A DNA stretch of 64,000 nt from Actinoplanes subtropicus (GTDB lineage Bacteria; Actinomycetota; Actinomycetes; Mycobacteriales; Micromonosporaceae), in NCBI RefSeq assembly GCF_000721705.1, contig NZ_JOJL01000012.1, forward strand, positions 68,750 through 132,749, written 5' to 3'. The notes below the pieces were generated by a model. It did no database searches. It was not told the DNA's origin and saw only the letters and a list, made by a program, of their open reading frames with translations. Of the stretch, positions 1-7,707 are shown in pieces. Numbering within the stretch: position 1 is the stretch's first letter; every line of letters starts with the position of its first letter. A program made the translations under genes and the position numbers.

Positions 1-890
1 AGCACCTCCCGCAGCGCGGCCAGGCCGGCACTCGCCGTCCGAGCGCCGAAGGCCTGGGCGATGCGGGCCTCCGCCTCGGGGGCGTTCGGGGCGTTGAAGG
101 CCAGCACATAGGGCAGCACCACGGCGTGGGTCTGGGCGTGCGGGAGGTTGAACATGCCGCCGAGGACGTGGCAGATCTTGTGATGCATGCCGGATCCTGC
201 CGAGGCGAACGCGACCGCGGCGAGGTAGGCGCCGTACAGCGTCTGCTCGATGCCCTCGACGCCGGCCGGATCCTTTGCCACCGCGGGCAGGCCGGCCGCC
301 AGCCCGCGGATCGCCTCCTGCGCCAGCGCCCGGTCGATCGGGTCCGTGCGCGGACCCCACATCGCGTCGACGCCGTGCGCCAGCGCGTTGAGGCCGCTGG
401 CCACGGTCATCTCGGCGGGCAGCGTGGTCAGCAGGGCGGCGTCGTAGACGACCGACGCGGGCAGCACCTTGCGGTCCGCGCCGGTCGTCTTGGTCCGGCC
501 CCGGGTCAGGCCCCAGACATTGGTGGCCTCGGAGCCGGCGTACGTGGTGGGCACGGCGACGATCGGCAGCCCGGTGATCATCGCGACCGCCTTGGCGAGC
601 CCGGTGGTGGAGCCGCCGCCGACGCTGACCAGGATGTCCGCGCCCGCGCCGGCCGCCGCGTGCCGGGCGCGTAGCGCGACCTCGACCGGTACGTGCATCA
701 CGACCTCCTCGTGCCGCAGCACGACCGGGAGCTGCTCGGCGATCGGGTCGGCCAGGTCCTTCTCGCGGTCCGAGGCGATCAGCATGACCTTGGCGCCGCC
801 GAGCGCTTCGACCTCGGCCGCCACGGCGGCGGGCGACTCGCCGGCCGCGAACACCACTCGCTGGCCGAGGGTCTCGTGGGTGAACCGCAT
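1..890 (-). CDS. Maleylacetate reductase (iron-type alcohol dehydrogenase fold), 3' end outside window
   Basis: Reduces maleylacetate to 3-oxoadipate, the last step that feeds hydroxyquinol, resorcinol or chlorocatechol ring-cleavage products into the beta-ketoadipate route. About 296 residues are visible from ATG at 890; the C-terminus lies beyond position 1. The N-terminal half has the nucleotide-binding GGGSTTGLAKA segment. The C-terminal half has the metal-site pattern SGMHHKICHVLGG followed by LPHAQTHA, whose His residues match the iron-type ADH family. The start abuts the stop of the upstream NTF2-fold gene (TGA at 891-893), so it is translationally coupled as the last visible gene of the Rieske operon. 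Family identity is strong; the actual aromatic substrate is unknown. Confidence 0.88.
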   Translation of the reverse strand, partial: MRFTHETLGQRVVFAAGESPAAVAAEVEALGGAKVMLIASDREKDLADPIAEQLPVVLRHEEVVMHVPVEVALRARHAAAGAGADILVSVGGGSTTGLAKAVAMITGLPIVAVPTTYAGSEATNVWGLTRGRTKTTGADRKVLPASVVYDAALLTTLPAEMTVASGLNALAHGVDAMWGPRTDPIDRALAQEAIRGLAAGLPAVAKDPAGVEGIEQTLYGAYLAAVAFASAGSGMHHKICHVLGGMFNLPHAQTHAVVLPYVLAFNAPNAPEAEARIAQAFGARTASAGLAALREV

Positions 891-1478
891 TCAGCCCTCC
901 GCCAGCCATCGTGCGCCCTCGGCGTAGAGCCGCTCGACGGCCGCACCGGTCAGGCCGGGCAGTCCGTCCCGTACGGTGAAACCGGTCTTTGTCTGTAGAT
1001 AGGCCAGGTGCCGGTAGCCGATCGGGAACCGGTTCAGCAGCCCGGGGTCCAGCGTCAGCGAGGCGGCCGGGTCGACGACGTCGAGCCGGTCCTTCTCGTA
1101 GATCGGCTGCCGCCGAACGATCGTCCAGCGGGCCTCGTGGCGGGCGAGGAGGTCGTAGAAGCGGCCGGTGCAGACGACATCGGCCTCGACGCCGTCGATC
1201 GTCGCGCGCTGGTTGATGGTCATTTTGGTCTGGGCGATGGCCCGGTCGCCGGCGACGTCTGCCGTGTGGCCGCCGAGGAAGTGCAGGATGCTGACGCCGT
1301 TCTCGAAGCCCTCCCGGCTGGCCTTGATGAAGTCGGCGGCGCTGCCGTGGAACCAGGTGGCGCTCATCCGGCCGTCGCGCGGGTGCCAGACGGTGGCGAA
1401 CCGGTCCCAGTTCCCGGCGTCGCGCCACAGCGCCCAGTTCTCGACGAGCTGCCGGATCTCGGCGCGGTCGTCGGTCAT
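891..1478 (-). CDS. SnoaL/NTF2-fold protein of aromatic operon
   Basis: A 195-residue protein whose N-terminal ~140 residues fit the SnoaL-like/NTF2 cone fold: an opening helix with EIRQLVENWALWRDAG, a WHPRDGRMSATWF strand, and VVCTGRFYDLLARHEARWTIVRRQP near the end of the domain. Members of this fold act as isomerases, dehydratases or small hydroxylase subunits; no catalytic assignment can be made here. Its start overlaps the stop of the aldehyde dehydrogenase gene by one base (TGATG), and its own stop abuts the maleylacetate reductase start, so it belongs to the catabolic operon. The roughly 50-residue C-terminal tail is longer than in the minimal fold. Confidence 0.8.
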   Translation of the reverse strand: MTDDRAEIRQLVENWALWRDAGNWDRFATVWHPRDGRMSATWFHGSAADFIKASREGFENGVSILHFLGGHTADVAGDRAIAQTKMTINQRATIDGVEADVVCTGRFYDLLARHEARWTIVRRQPIYEKDRLDVVDPAASLTLDPGLLNRFPIGYRHLAYLQTKTGFTVRDGLPGLTGAAVERLYAEGARWLAEG

Positions 1479-2950
1479 CAGATGGGGTAGTGCCGGGAGC
1501 CGGACTGGATGGTGATCCAGCGCAATTCGGTGAACTCCTCCAGCGCGGCGCGGGAGCCGAACCGGCCCCAGCCGCTGGCGCCGACGCCGCCGAAGGGCAT
1601 CTGCGGCTCGTCGTGCACGGTGGCGCCGTTGATGTGGCAGATGCCGGACTTGATCCGGCGGGCGACGTCGAGCGCCGCGGCGGCGTCCCGGCCGAAGACC
1701 GCGGCGGAGAGCCCGTACTCGGTGTCGTTGGCGACCGCGACGGCCTCGTCGACCGAGTCCACCTCGACGATCGAGACCACCGGGCCGAAGGACTCCTCAC
1801 GGTAGATGCGCATCTCCGGCGTGACCCCGCGCAGTACGGTCGGCCGCACGAACAGGCCGTCGTTCGTGCCACCGGTGAGGATCTCCGCACCCTTGGCCCG
1901 GGCGTCCTCGATCAGCGCGATCACGTGGTCGCGGGCGCCGGCGTGCACCAGCGGCCCGATCTGCGAGGCGGGGTCGCTCGGCGGGCCGACGATGAGTTTG
2001 GCGGCCCGCTCGGCCAGGCGGGTGGACAGCTCGTCGGCGATGTCCCGGCCGACGATGACGCGCTCGGTGGACATGCAGATCTCGCCCTGGTTCATGAAGG
2101 CGCCGAAGCTGGCCGCCGCGGCGGCCTCGTCCAGATCCGCGTCGGGGAGCACCACGAGCGGCGCCTTGCCGCCGAGCTCGAGGACCACCCGGGTCAGGTG
2201 GCGGCCGCCGAGCTCGCCGATGATCCGGCCGACGCGGCTGGATCCGGTGAAGTTCACCCGGGTCACGGCGGGGTGCGCGATCAGGGCCTCGACGACCGCG
2301 GGGCCGTCCTCGGGCGCGTTGCTGATCAGGTTCACCGCCCCGGCCGGCACGCCGGCGTCGTGCAAAACCTGGACGATCGCGGCCTGGGTGAGCGGCGTCT
2401 GCTCGGAGGACTTCAGCACCACCGTGTTGCCCCAGACCAAAGGCCACACCACCGCGCGTACGCCGAGGATCAGCGGAGCGTTCCACGGTGCGATGCCGAC
2501 CACCACGCCGACCGGCTGCCGCACGGCGAGGGCGGTGAGGCCGGGCACGTCGGACGGGATGACCTCGCCGACGGCCGCGTAGGCCTGGGCCGCCGCCTCG
2601 GTGAGCATGCCCTTCGCGACGTGCACGTTGAAGCCGCACCAGGGCAGCGTGGCGCCCATCTCGCGGCTCATCGTCGCGACGATCTCGCCGGCGCGCTCAC
2701 CCAGCAGGGCGGCCGCCCGCTCGAGCGCGGACCGGCGGGCGGCCGGCGGCAGGCCCGACCACTCGGCGAGGGCGGCCGACGCCGCGGCCACCGCGCGATT
2801 GACGTCCTCGACGGTGGCCGCGGCGACCCGCGCGATCGGTTCGCCGCTCAGCGCTTCGGTCGTGGTGTAGTAGCGGCCGTCACCGGCCGGGACGTGCTTG
2901 CCGGCGATGAGTAGATCGCTGGTCCGGACCTCTGTTTCTGTGGCTGACAT
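1478..2950 (-). CDS. NAD(P)-dependent aldehyde dehydrogenase (vanillin/salicylaldehyde type)
   Basis: Oxidises an aldehyde, probably aromatic, to the acid. At 490 residues it is the usual ALDH length. The catalytic glutamate motif is seen in VVLELGGKAPLVV and the catalytic cysteine in FMNQGEICMSTER. The latter resembles the benzaldehyde/salicylaldehyde/vanillin dehydrogenase branch. ATG at 2950 was chosen because AAGGTAGGG lies about 5 bases upstream; an ATG at 2965 in frame has no better site. The gene is fourth in the minus-strand operon, 107 bp after the NTF2 gene, with a perfect inverted repeat in that gap. Substrate is inferred from context only. Confidence 0.88.
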   Translation of the reverse strand: MSATETEVRTSDLLIAGKHVPAGDGRYYTTTEALSGEPIARVAAATVEDVNRAVAAASAALAEWSGLPPAARRSALERAAALLGERAGEIVATMSREMGATLPWCGFNVHVAKGMLTEAAAQAYAAVGEVIPSDVPGLTALAVRQPVGVVVGIAPWNAPLILGVRAVVWPLVWGNTVVLKSSEQTPLTQAAIVQVLHDAGVPAGAVNLISNAPEDGPAVVEALIAHPAVTRVNFTGSSRVGRIIGELGGRHLTRVVLELGGKAPLVVLPDADLDEAAAAASFGAFMNQGEICMSTERVIVGRDIADELSTRLAERAAKLIVGPPSDPASQIGPLVHAGARDHVIALIEDARAKGAEILTGGTNDGLFVRPTVLRGVTPEMRIYREESFGPVVSIVEVDSVDEAVAVANDTEYGLSAAVFGRDAAAALDVARRIKSGICHINGATVHDEPQMPFGGVGASGWGRFGSRAALEEFTELRWITIQSGSRHYPI

Positions 2951-3033
2951 TCGCCCTACCTTCATGACAGCGGCGATCGCCGCACGAACCGGTCGCGTGG
3001 AACTTTCCGTGACTCCGGACCTGCCCTGAACCC

Positions 3034-3056
3034 CGGTGTTCGTTGATCGAACACCG
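3034..3056. promoter_or_regulatory. Perfect inverted repeat between operon genes
   Basis: Nine-base arms CGGTGTTCG (3034-3042) and CGAACACCG (3048-3056) flank TTGAT. The site lies 1 bp beyond the stop of the NTF2 gene and 84 bp before the aldehyde dehydrogenase start. It can form a stem-loop, so it may be an internal attenuator or terminator that lowers expression of the distal three genes, or a protein operator. There is no T-tract. Confidence 0.5.
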
Positions 3057-3057
3057 C

Positions 3058-3453
3058 TCAGACCGGGGGGAACCGCCTGGCCATGTGCATGTGCGCCACG
3101 CGCCAGCCGGCCGGGGTCTGCGCCCAGACCCGGGTGACCGTCTCCTGCATCGGGAACGGCGTGCCGCTCTCGTCGAGCACGGTGTACATCTCCTGGAAGC
3201 AGGTGGCGATCGCGATGCTGCCCCGCACCGTGATGCTCAGCCGCGTGGCCCGCCCGGAGACGGAACGGCGGCGCTGCAGGTGGAAGCGGGCCCAGGTCTC
3301 CCGGTCGTCGACCTTCCCGGCCGGGCCGTGGACGACGGTGCTGTCCGGGAGCATGAGGGCGATCAGCGCTTCCTCGCCCTCGACGAGAGCCTCGATCCAG
3401 GCGGCCTCGGCGTGCTCGATCGCCTGGACCGCGGCGGTGGAGATGGTGGTCAT
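3058..3453 (-). CDS. Small NTF2-fold protein downstream of the Rieske reductase
   Basis: A 131-residue protein with a DUF4440/SnoaL-like NTF2 fold: an N-terminal helix pair around IEHAEAAWIEALVEGEEALIA, then TVVHGPAGKVDDRETWARFH, and a closing strand with TPAGWRVAHMHMARRF. This size and position match the small subunit-like proteins that accompany Rieske oxygenases, but a beta-subunit role is an inference; phthalate-type oxygenases usually work as alpha-only trimers. The start ATG at 3453 overlaps the reductase stop (ATGA), so translation is coupled. Longer in-frame extensions run into the reductase gene and are rejected. Confidence 0.8.
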   Translation of the reverse strand: MTTISTAAVQAIEHAEAAWIEALVEGEEALIALMLPDSTVVHGPAGKVDDRETWARFHLQRRRSVSGRATRLSITVRGSIAIATCFQEMYTVLDESGTPFPMQETVTRVWAQTPAGWRVAHMHMARRFPPV

Positions 3454-4409
3454 AGATCGAGCTCCAGAATCGGGGAGAGTGCTCGGGAGGAGCACGTGGT
3501 GAACAGGCCGTCGGCGCGCTCGCGGTCGGTGAGGACGTCGTCGCGGTGGTCCGGCTCCCCGGCGAGCACGCGCACCACGCACTCGCCGCAGATGCCCTGC
3601 TGACACGAGTACGGGGCGTCGACGTCATGGGCGAGCAGGACGTCCAGGACGCTCTCGCCCCCGGCCACCTCGTACTCGGCGCCGGTGCTGGCGAGGCGCA
3701 CCGTGAACGCCCCGCCGACGGTGTGCGCGGCGACGTCGTCCACGGGGGCGAAGCGCTCCTTGTGGATCGCTTCGGCCGGCCATCCCGCCGTACGCGCGGA
3801 GGAGATCACGAAATCCATGAAGCCCGCCGGACCGCAGACGTAGATCGCCGTGCCGGGGTCGGGCCGGCCGATCGCGGCCGGGTCGAAGCGCTGCTCCGCC
3901 GGACCGTCGTCGACGTGAAGCCGGACCCGCGGATGGTGCTCCAGTTCGTCGAGGAACGCGGCCTCCGCCCGGCTCCGCGCGCAGTAGTGGAACTCGTACT
4001 CGGCGCTCCCGGCGTCCAGCGCGTGCGCCATGGCCAGCAGGGGAGTGACGCCGATGCCGCCGGCCAGCAGCAGATGTCGGCGCGCCTCGGCGGCGACCCC
4101 GAACCGGTTGCGCGGCGGGGAGATCCGCAGCCGGTCGCCCTTGCGGAGCCGGTGCATCGCCAGCGAGCCACCCCGCGACGCCGTTTCCGCCAGCACGGCG
4201 AGCCGGTAGCGGCTGCGGTCGTGCGGCGGCCCGCACAGGGAGTACTGGCGTACCAGCCCCGCGGCGCCGTCCACCAGGACGTCGACGTGGGCGCCGGCGG
4301 CGAACTCGGGCAGTTCGGCGTCGCCGGGGCTGACCAGGTCGAGCACCACGATCCGGCCGGTCGCGTCGCGCCGGTCGTCGACGACGGTGTCGAGCCACTC
4401 GGTGCTCAT
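3450..4409 (-). CDS. Phthalate-dioxygenase-reductase-type FMN/2Fe-2S oxidoreductase
   Basis: Electron-transfer partner of the adjacent Rieske oxygenase: moves electrons from NAD(P)H through flavin to a plant-type 2Fe-2S centre. At 319 residues it equals the usual VanB/phthalate dioxygenase reductase length. Domains in order: flavin-binding barrel with RQYSLCGPP (about residue 55), NAD-binding domain with LAGGIGVTPLLA (about residue 112), and a C-terminal ferredoxin with YSCQQGICGECVV plus a final FTTCSS cysteine, giving the four cluster ligands. The start at 4409 lies 8 bp beyond the oxygenase stop. It is clearly in one operon with the oxygenase and the small NTF2 gene. Confidence 0.9.
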   Translation of the reverse strand: MSTEWLDTVVDDRRDATGRIVVLDLVSPGDAELPEFAAGAHVDVLVDGAAGLVRQYSLCGPPHDRSRYRLAVLAETASRGGSLAMHRLRKGDRLRISPPRNRFGVAAEARRHLLLAGGIGVTPLLAMAHALDAGSAEYEFHYCARSRAEAAFLDELEHHPRVRLHVDDGPAEQRFDPAAIGRPDPGTAIYVCGPAGFMDFVISSARTAGWPAEAIHKERFAPVDDVAAHTVGGAFTVRLASTGAEYEVAGGESVLDVLLAHDVDAPYSCQQGICGECVVRVLAGEPDHRDDVLTDRERADGLFTTCSSRALSPILELDL

Positions 4410-4417
4410 GGTGCGGC

Positions 4418-5698
4418 TCAGACCCCGGCGGAGGCCGAGGCGCCGGCGCGGTCGCCCGCCGGGCGCTCGCCGAGGGTGAACAGGCCGGTCTCGACGTGGT
4501 GCACCTCGGCCGGGTCGCGGATGATGTTGATCGGATCGCGGCCGGCCTCGACGTCGGCGGCCATCGTGAGCAGCATGCGACGCAGCATGACGACGCCGCG
4601 GTCCCCGGTCGCCAGGGTCTCCTCGGAGTCCAAGGTGATCGCCCCCTGCGAGCCCTGCGCCTCCGCGTCGCCGGGGAACCGGTGCCGCTCCTCCTCGGTC
4701 AGCTCGAAGTTCTGCTTGCCGTTCTGGGTGATGCCGATGACGAAGCGGACCATGCGCTCGGGATCGTTGGTGCGGATCGAGAAGAACAGCCGGTGGCTGG
4801 TGTCGTCCGAGGGCACGACCCACAGCAGCTGGTCGGGCCGCGCGTCGGGGGTCACTTTCACGTAGTCCGGAAGCCCGAAGACGTTGGGCAGGTGCTGGTC
4901 GACCGCGAAGCCGTACTCGGCGCCGTCGACCTCGAACCGCTGGGTGTACTTGAGGCCGTGGTCGGTGCGCTCGTACGTCAGGCGCTCGGCGATGGTGGCC
5001 GGATCGAAGAAGTTCTCGGGGTAGCCGAACGTGCCGACGCCCAACATCTGGTAGCCGCTGTGAGTGGAGTGCAGCCAGGTGACGTGCGTCGGGTCGGCCG
5101 AGTTCTCATAGATGTTGAGCCAGCTGAAGTCGGCAGGCATGCCGAGGACCGCAGCGTGCGGCACCGGCCAGCTGGCGAAATACCGCTCGTCCCCGGCGGG
5201 GTCCTCCAGCGCGTCGTAGCGGGGCAGCTCGGGCTTGAGCTCGGGCGGTCCCATGTAGACGAACACCAGGCCGTAGCGCTCCGCGACGGGGTACCACGGC
5301 TGGCGAGCGGCGTCCCGCTTGCGGCCCAGGCCCGGCTCGCATGCCTGCTCGATGCAGTGGCCCTGGGTGTCGAACTTCCAGCCGTGGTAGCAGCAGCGGA
5401 TGCCGTCGTCCTCGACGCGGCCGTAGTAGAGGCTCGCGCCGCGGTGGGCGCAGCGCTCGAACACGACACCGGGCGTGCCCTGCCCGTCCCGGAACACGAC
5501 CAGGTCCTCGCCCAGCACACGGGTCTTCTGCGGGAGGGCCCCGGCGACGAGCGCCTCGGAGCTGGCGATCGGGTGCCAGTAGCGGCGCAGCGCCTCGCCC
5601 ATCGGCGTGCCGGGACCGACCTCGCGCAGCCGGGCGTTGTAGGAGGGCTTCGGCCGGCCGTAACCCGTGCCGGTGTCGATCTCTGAGGTGGTGGTCAT
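4418..5698 (-). CDS. Rieske aromatic-ring hydroxylating oxygenase, phthalate 4,5-dioxygenase/VanA family
   Basis: A 426-residue terminal oxygenase. The Rieske ligands are C83 and H85 in ERCAHRGAS, and C102 and H105 in RCCYHGWKF. The mononuclear iron site is visible in ENSADPTHVTWLHSTHSGY, with two His and the bridging Asp; the third iron ligand was not assigned. The C-terminal segment MLRRMLLTMAADVEAGRDP is typical of the phthalate-oxygenase branch. It is the first gene of the catabolic operon, start 23 bp from a candidate TetR operator. Such enzymes hydroxylate or O-demethylate aromatic carboxylates. With an aldehyde dehydrogenase and maleylacetate reductase downstream, a pathway through a trihydroxybenzene is possible, but the substrate cannot be read from sequence. 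Confidence 0.9.
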   Translation of the reverse strand: MTTTSEIDTGTGYGRPKPSYNARLREVGPGTPMGEALRRYWHPIASSEALVAGALPQKTRVLGEDLVVFRDGQGTPGVVFERCAHRGASLYYGRVEDDGIRCCYHGWKFDTQGHCIEQACEPGLGRKRDAARQPWYPVAERYGLVFVYMGPPELKPELPRYDALEDPAGDERYFASWPVPHAAVLGMPADFSWLNIYENSADPTHVTWLHSTHSGYQMLGVGTFGYPENFFDPATIAERLTYERTDHGLKYTQRFEVDGAEYGFAVDQHLPNVFGLPDYVKVTPDARPDQLLWVVPSDDTSHRLFFSIRTNDPERMVRFVIGITQNGKQNFELTEEERHRFPGDAEAQGSQGAITLDSEETLATGDRGVVMLRRMLLTMAADVEAGRDPINIIRDPAEVHHVETGLFTLGERPAGDRAGASASAGV

Positions 5699-5720
5699 GG
5701 TTCTGTCTCCCGGGCGTCAC

Positions 5721-5744
5721 GAATGAGATCCGAAATTCACATTC
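5721..5744. promoter_or_regulatory. Candidate TetR operator at divergent promoter
   Basis: GAATGAGA (5721-5728) and TCACATTC (5737-5744) form an imperfect inverted repeat, 7 of 8 paired, around an 8-base spacer. It lies 23 bp upstream of the Rieske oxygenase start and 57 bp upstream of the tetR start, where a local repressor would control both. The same geometry recurs at 6454-6477. Confidence 0.65.
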
Positions 5745-5800
5745 GCATTATCGCGCCGGTGTGTCAACCGTCACCGGCCGCAAACCCGTACGCTGGGTCG

Positions 5801-6442
5801 ATGAGTACCGAGTCGTCGCTCGATCTGCCGCCGCCGCAGCAGGCGCGCAGTTGGCGTACCCAGCAGCGGATCCTTGAGGCCGGGACGGCCCTCCTGGAGG
5901 AGGGTGGCACCGAGGCGCTCACCATCGCGGCCGTCGCGGCCCGGGCCGGGGCCTCGGTGGGCGGCGTCTACCGGCGCTTCGGCGACAAGGACCGGCTGAT
6001 CGCCGCCCTGCAGCGCGAGATGATCGAGCACTTTCGCGCCGACATCATCCGCCGCTTCACCCCGCGGCGCTCCGATCCCGCCGCGCTGGTGGCCTCGGCG
6101 GTCACCGGGCTCACCGACACCTACCAGGCGCACGAGCGCCTGATGCGCGTCTTCTTGGTCGCCGGCGCCACCGACACCGCCGTGGCCAAGCTCGGGTCCG
6201 AGGCCAGCATCGACGCCGCCCGCGTCTTCCGGAAGTTCCTCGATCCCATCCTTCCGGCGATCGACTCGCCAGAGCCCGAGTTGCGGATAGATGTCGTCTA
6301 TCGCCTGGTGTACGGGGCTTGCCACAACCGCATCCTGAACGGCGAACGATTCGAGTCCGACCGGCCGCTGACCTGGCGCCAGCTCACCGACGAACTTGTC
6401 ACCGTCGCCTGCCTCTACCTCCTCGGCGCGCCGGCGAGCTAA
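5801..6442 (+). CDS. TetR-family transcriptional regulator
   Basis: A 213-residue regulator with an N-terminal helix-turn-helix (about residues 17-65: ILEAGTALLEEGGTEALTIAA then AARAGASVGGVYRRFGDKD) and a helical ligand domain. ATG at 5801 was chosen because the HTH then begins at the usual distance from the N-terminus; longer in-frame starts would place the promoter region inside the gene. It is divergent from the Rieske operon and precedes the HbpS-type gene. Local repression of both, released by a pathway metabolite, is inferred from the paired operator-like repeats. Confidence 0.88.
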   Translation: MSTESSLDLPPPQQARSWRTQQRILEAGTALLEEGGTEALTIAAVAARAGASVGGVYRRFGDKDRLIAALQREMIEHFRADIIRRFTPRRSDPAALVASAVTGLTDTYQAHERLMRVFLVAGATDTAVAKLGSEASIDAARVFRKFLDPILPAIDSPEPELRIDVVYRLVYGACHNRILNGERFESDRPLTWRQLTDELVTVACLYLLGAPAS

Positions 6443-6453
6443 AGCCGTCGTGC

Positions 6454-6477
6454 GAATGCGACTGCTACTTCACATTA
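6454..6477. promoter_or_regulatory. Second candidate TetR operator
   Basis: GAATGCGA (6454-6461) and TCACATTA (6470-6477), 6 of 8 paired across an 8-base spacer. This is the same arm length and spacing as the site at 5721-5744. It sits just after the tetR stop and 64 bp before the HbpS-type gene, suggesting that gene belongs to the same regulon. Confidence 0.6.
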
Positions 6478-6541
6478 TCTCGGGGAGGCGACATACTGGG
6501 CGCTTGACCGGCGTGGCCGGGATCGACGGAGGGACTGCTCC

Positions 6542-6964
6542 ATGCGAGAGCCGCTCAGCTACGACATCGCCTACGGCGCCGCGCTTGCCGCCCTGCAGGC
6601 GGCAAGAGCCGACGGGCACCGGGTGTGCGCCGTCGTGGTCAACCGCAGTGGCGTCACGAAGGTTCTTCTGAGCGACGACGGCGTCGGCCCGCTCGGCGTC
6701 GAGACCGCACGACGCAAGGCGTACACCTCGGCCGTGAGCGGTGTCCCGACGGCCAAGTTCGCGGCCTTCGCCGCGTCCCCGCGGATGCAGGTGGCACCGC
6801 CCCATCTGGTCGATGCCAACCTGCTGCCGGTCGCCGGCGGCATACCGCTCGTGACTGCCGATGGAGAGGTCATCGGCGCGATCGGCGTGGGCGGGGCGGA
6901 CGACGTCACCGACGACCGCATCGCGGGTCTGGCGCGCGATGCGGTCGCCGAGCTCGTCGCGTAG
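6542..6964 (+). CDS. HbpS/GlcG-type protein (DUF336)
   Basis: A 140-residue single-domain protein of the GlcG/HbpS (haem-degrading family, DUF336) fold. Hallmarks are HRVCAVVVNRSGVTKVLLSDD near the start, ARRKAYTSA in the middle, and LPVAGGIPLVTADGEVIGAIGVGG near the end. Proteins of this family occur as accessory genes in aromatic and glycolate catabolism operons, with haem, cobalamin or small-molecule binding reported for some. It lies behind an operator-like repeat shared with the Rieske operon, so an accessory role in the same pathway is likely. No enzymatic role is claimed. Confidence 0.85.
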   Translation: MREPLSYDIAYGAALAALQAARADGHRVCAVVVNRSGVTKVLLSDDGVGPLGVETARRKAYTSAVSGVPTAKFAAFAASPRMQVAPPHLVDANLLPVAGGIPLVTADGEVIGAIGVGGADDVTDDRIAGLARDAVAELVA

Positions 6965-6980
6965 GCCGGTGTTCCTGAAT

Positions 6981-7415
6981 TCAGCGTAGGGGCAGGAGCC
7001 ACCGATAGACGGTGACGGCTATGGACGCGAGTGCCAGGTGCATGAGCATGAGAGCCGAGACGGCGTCCCAGCTGACTCCCGGGCTGCTGCCGGCGGCGCC
7101 GTCGGCGATGTCGGGGACGAGGGAGAGGGCGACCGCGGCGGGAACGAGCCACCGGAGGACAGCCGCCGGCCGGGCCGCCCGCCGGCGGATGATCTGCCAG
7201 CCGATCGCGCCGGCGAGGACACCCAGCACGGTCACCGGAAGGTAGCTGCTTGGCCACAACGGCCGAAAATCGTGCGACGCTCCCGCGGCCCGGGCGATCA
7301 GGGCGATCGCGGTTTTCGTCAGGCCGGCGGCCGCAGCGCCGACGACGGTGGAAAGGGCCACAGCGGTAACCGTGCGGCCCACCGAGACGCGGGCTGAGTT
7401 GGAGGTGACGGTCAT
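6981..7415 (-). CDS. Four-helix membrane protein, DUF6069-like
   Basis: A 144-residue protein with four hydrophobic segments: VTAVALSTVVGAAAAGL, LPVTVLGVLAGAIGWQII, VLRWLVPAAVALSLVPDIA and a last one around LMLMHLALASIAVTVYRW. This layout resembles the actinobacterial DUF6069 family of unknown function. ATG at 7415 is preceded by AGGAG 8 bases upstream. The start overlaps the stop of a frameshifted signal-peptide remnant, suggesting it was once the second gene of a pair. Confidence 0.75.
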   Translation of the reverse strand: MTVTSNSARVSVGRTVTAVALSTVVGAAAAGLTKTAIALIARAAGASHDFRPLWPSSYLPVTVLGVLAGAIGWQIIRRRAARPAAVLRWLVPAAVALSLVPDIADGAAGSSPGVSWDAVSALMLMHLALASIAVTVYRWLLPLR

Positions 7416-7583
7416 TGCGGTCTCCTGTGCTGGTCGGTGCGGACGGTCGGGTTCATCGGCCGGGATGCAGGCCGAGCACGCCAGGGCTGGGCCGCGGGGA
7501 TCGCGGCGCCGAATGCGGCCGCGCCGAGCACCGTGCCTGCGGCGCCGCGCGCCTGGCGCCTGGCGCCTGCTGAGCGTGGTCAT
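7412..7583 (-). pseudogene. Frameshifted remnant of a twin-arginine-like signal peptide
   Basis: ATG at 7583 begins MTTLSRRQ and then runs into an Arg-rich nonsense frame. Removing one copy of a 7-base tandem repeat (7548-7568) restores a plausible export signal, SRRQARGAAGTVLGAAAFGA, ending at a TGA that overlaps the DUF6069 start. The mature part of the protein is absent. I read it as the broken 5' stub of a secreted-protein gene; the original family is not recognisable. Confidence 0.5.
7548..7568. repeat. Tandem heptamer tract
   Basis: CGCGCCT followed by two exact copies of GGCGCCT, three heptamers in a row. A 7-base expansion here shifts the reading frame of the signal-peptide remnant on the minus strand, consistent with replication slippage. 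Confidence 0.75.
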
Positions 7584-7653
7584 GGAGATCGTGTCCTCTC
7601 CGTCAGGGAATTTGGTTGTCCCTGCAAGCAGATGCCACGCCAGGGCCATATCG

Positions 7654-7665
7654 TTGAACAGTCAA
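7654..7665. promoter_or_regulatory. Palindrome upstream of MarR-XRE gene
   Basis: TTGA-ACAG-TCAA lies in an AT-richer patch 42 bp before the regulator start. MarR proteins often bind short palindromes at their own promoter, so autoregulation is possible. It is a single short site and therefore weak. Confidence 0.3.
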
Positions 7666-7707
7666 TATTTGCGCGCGCCACACCGGCGGTCGCGTATCGT
7701 CACTCCG

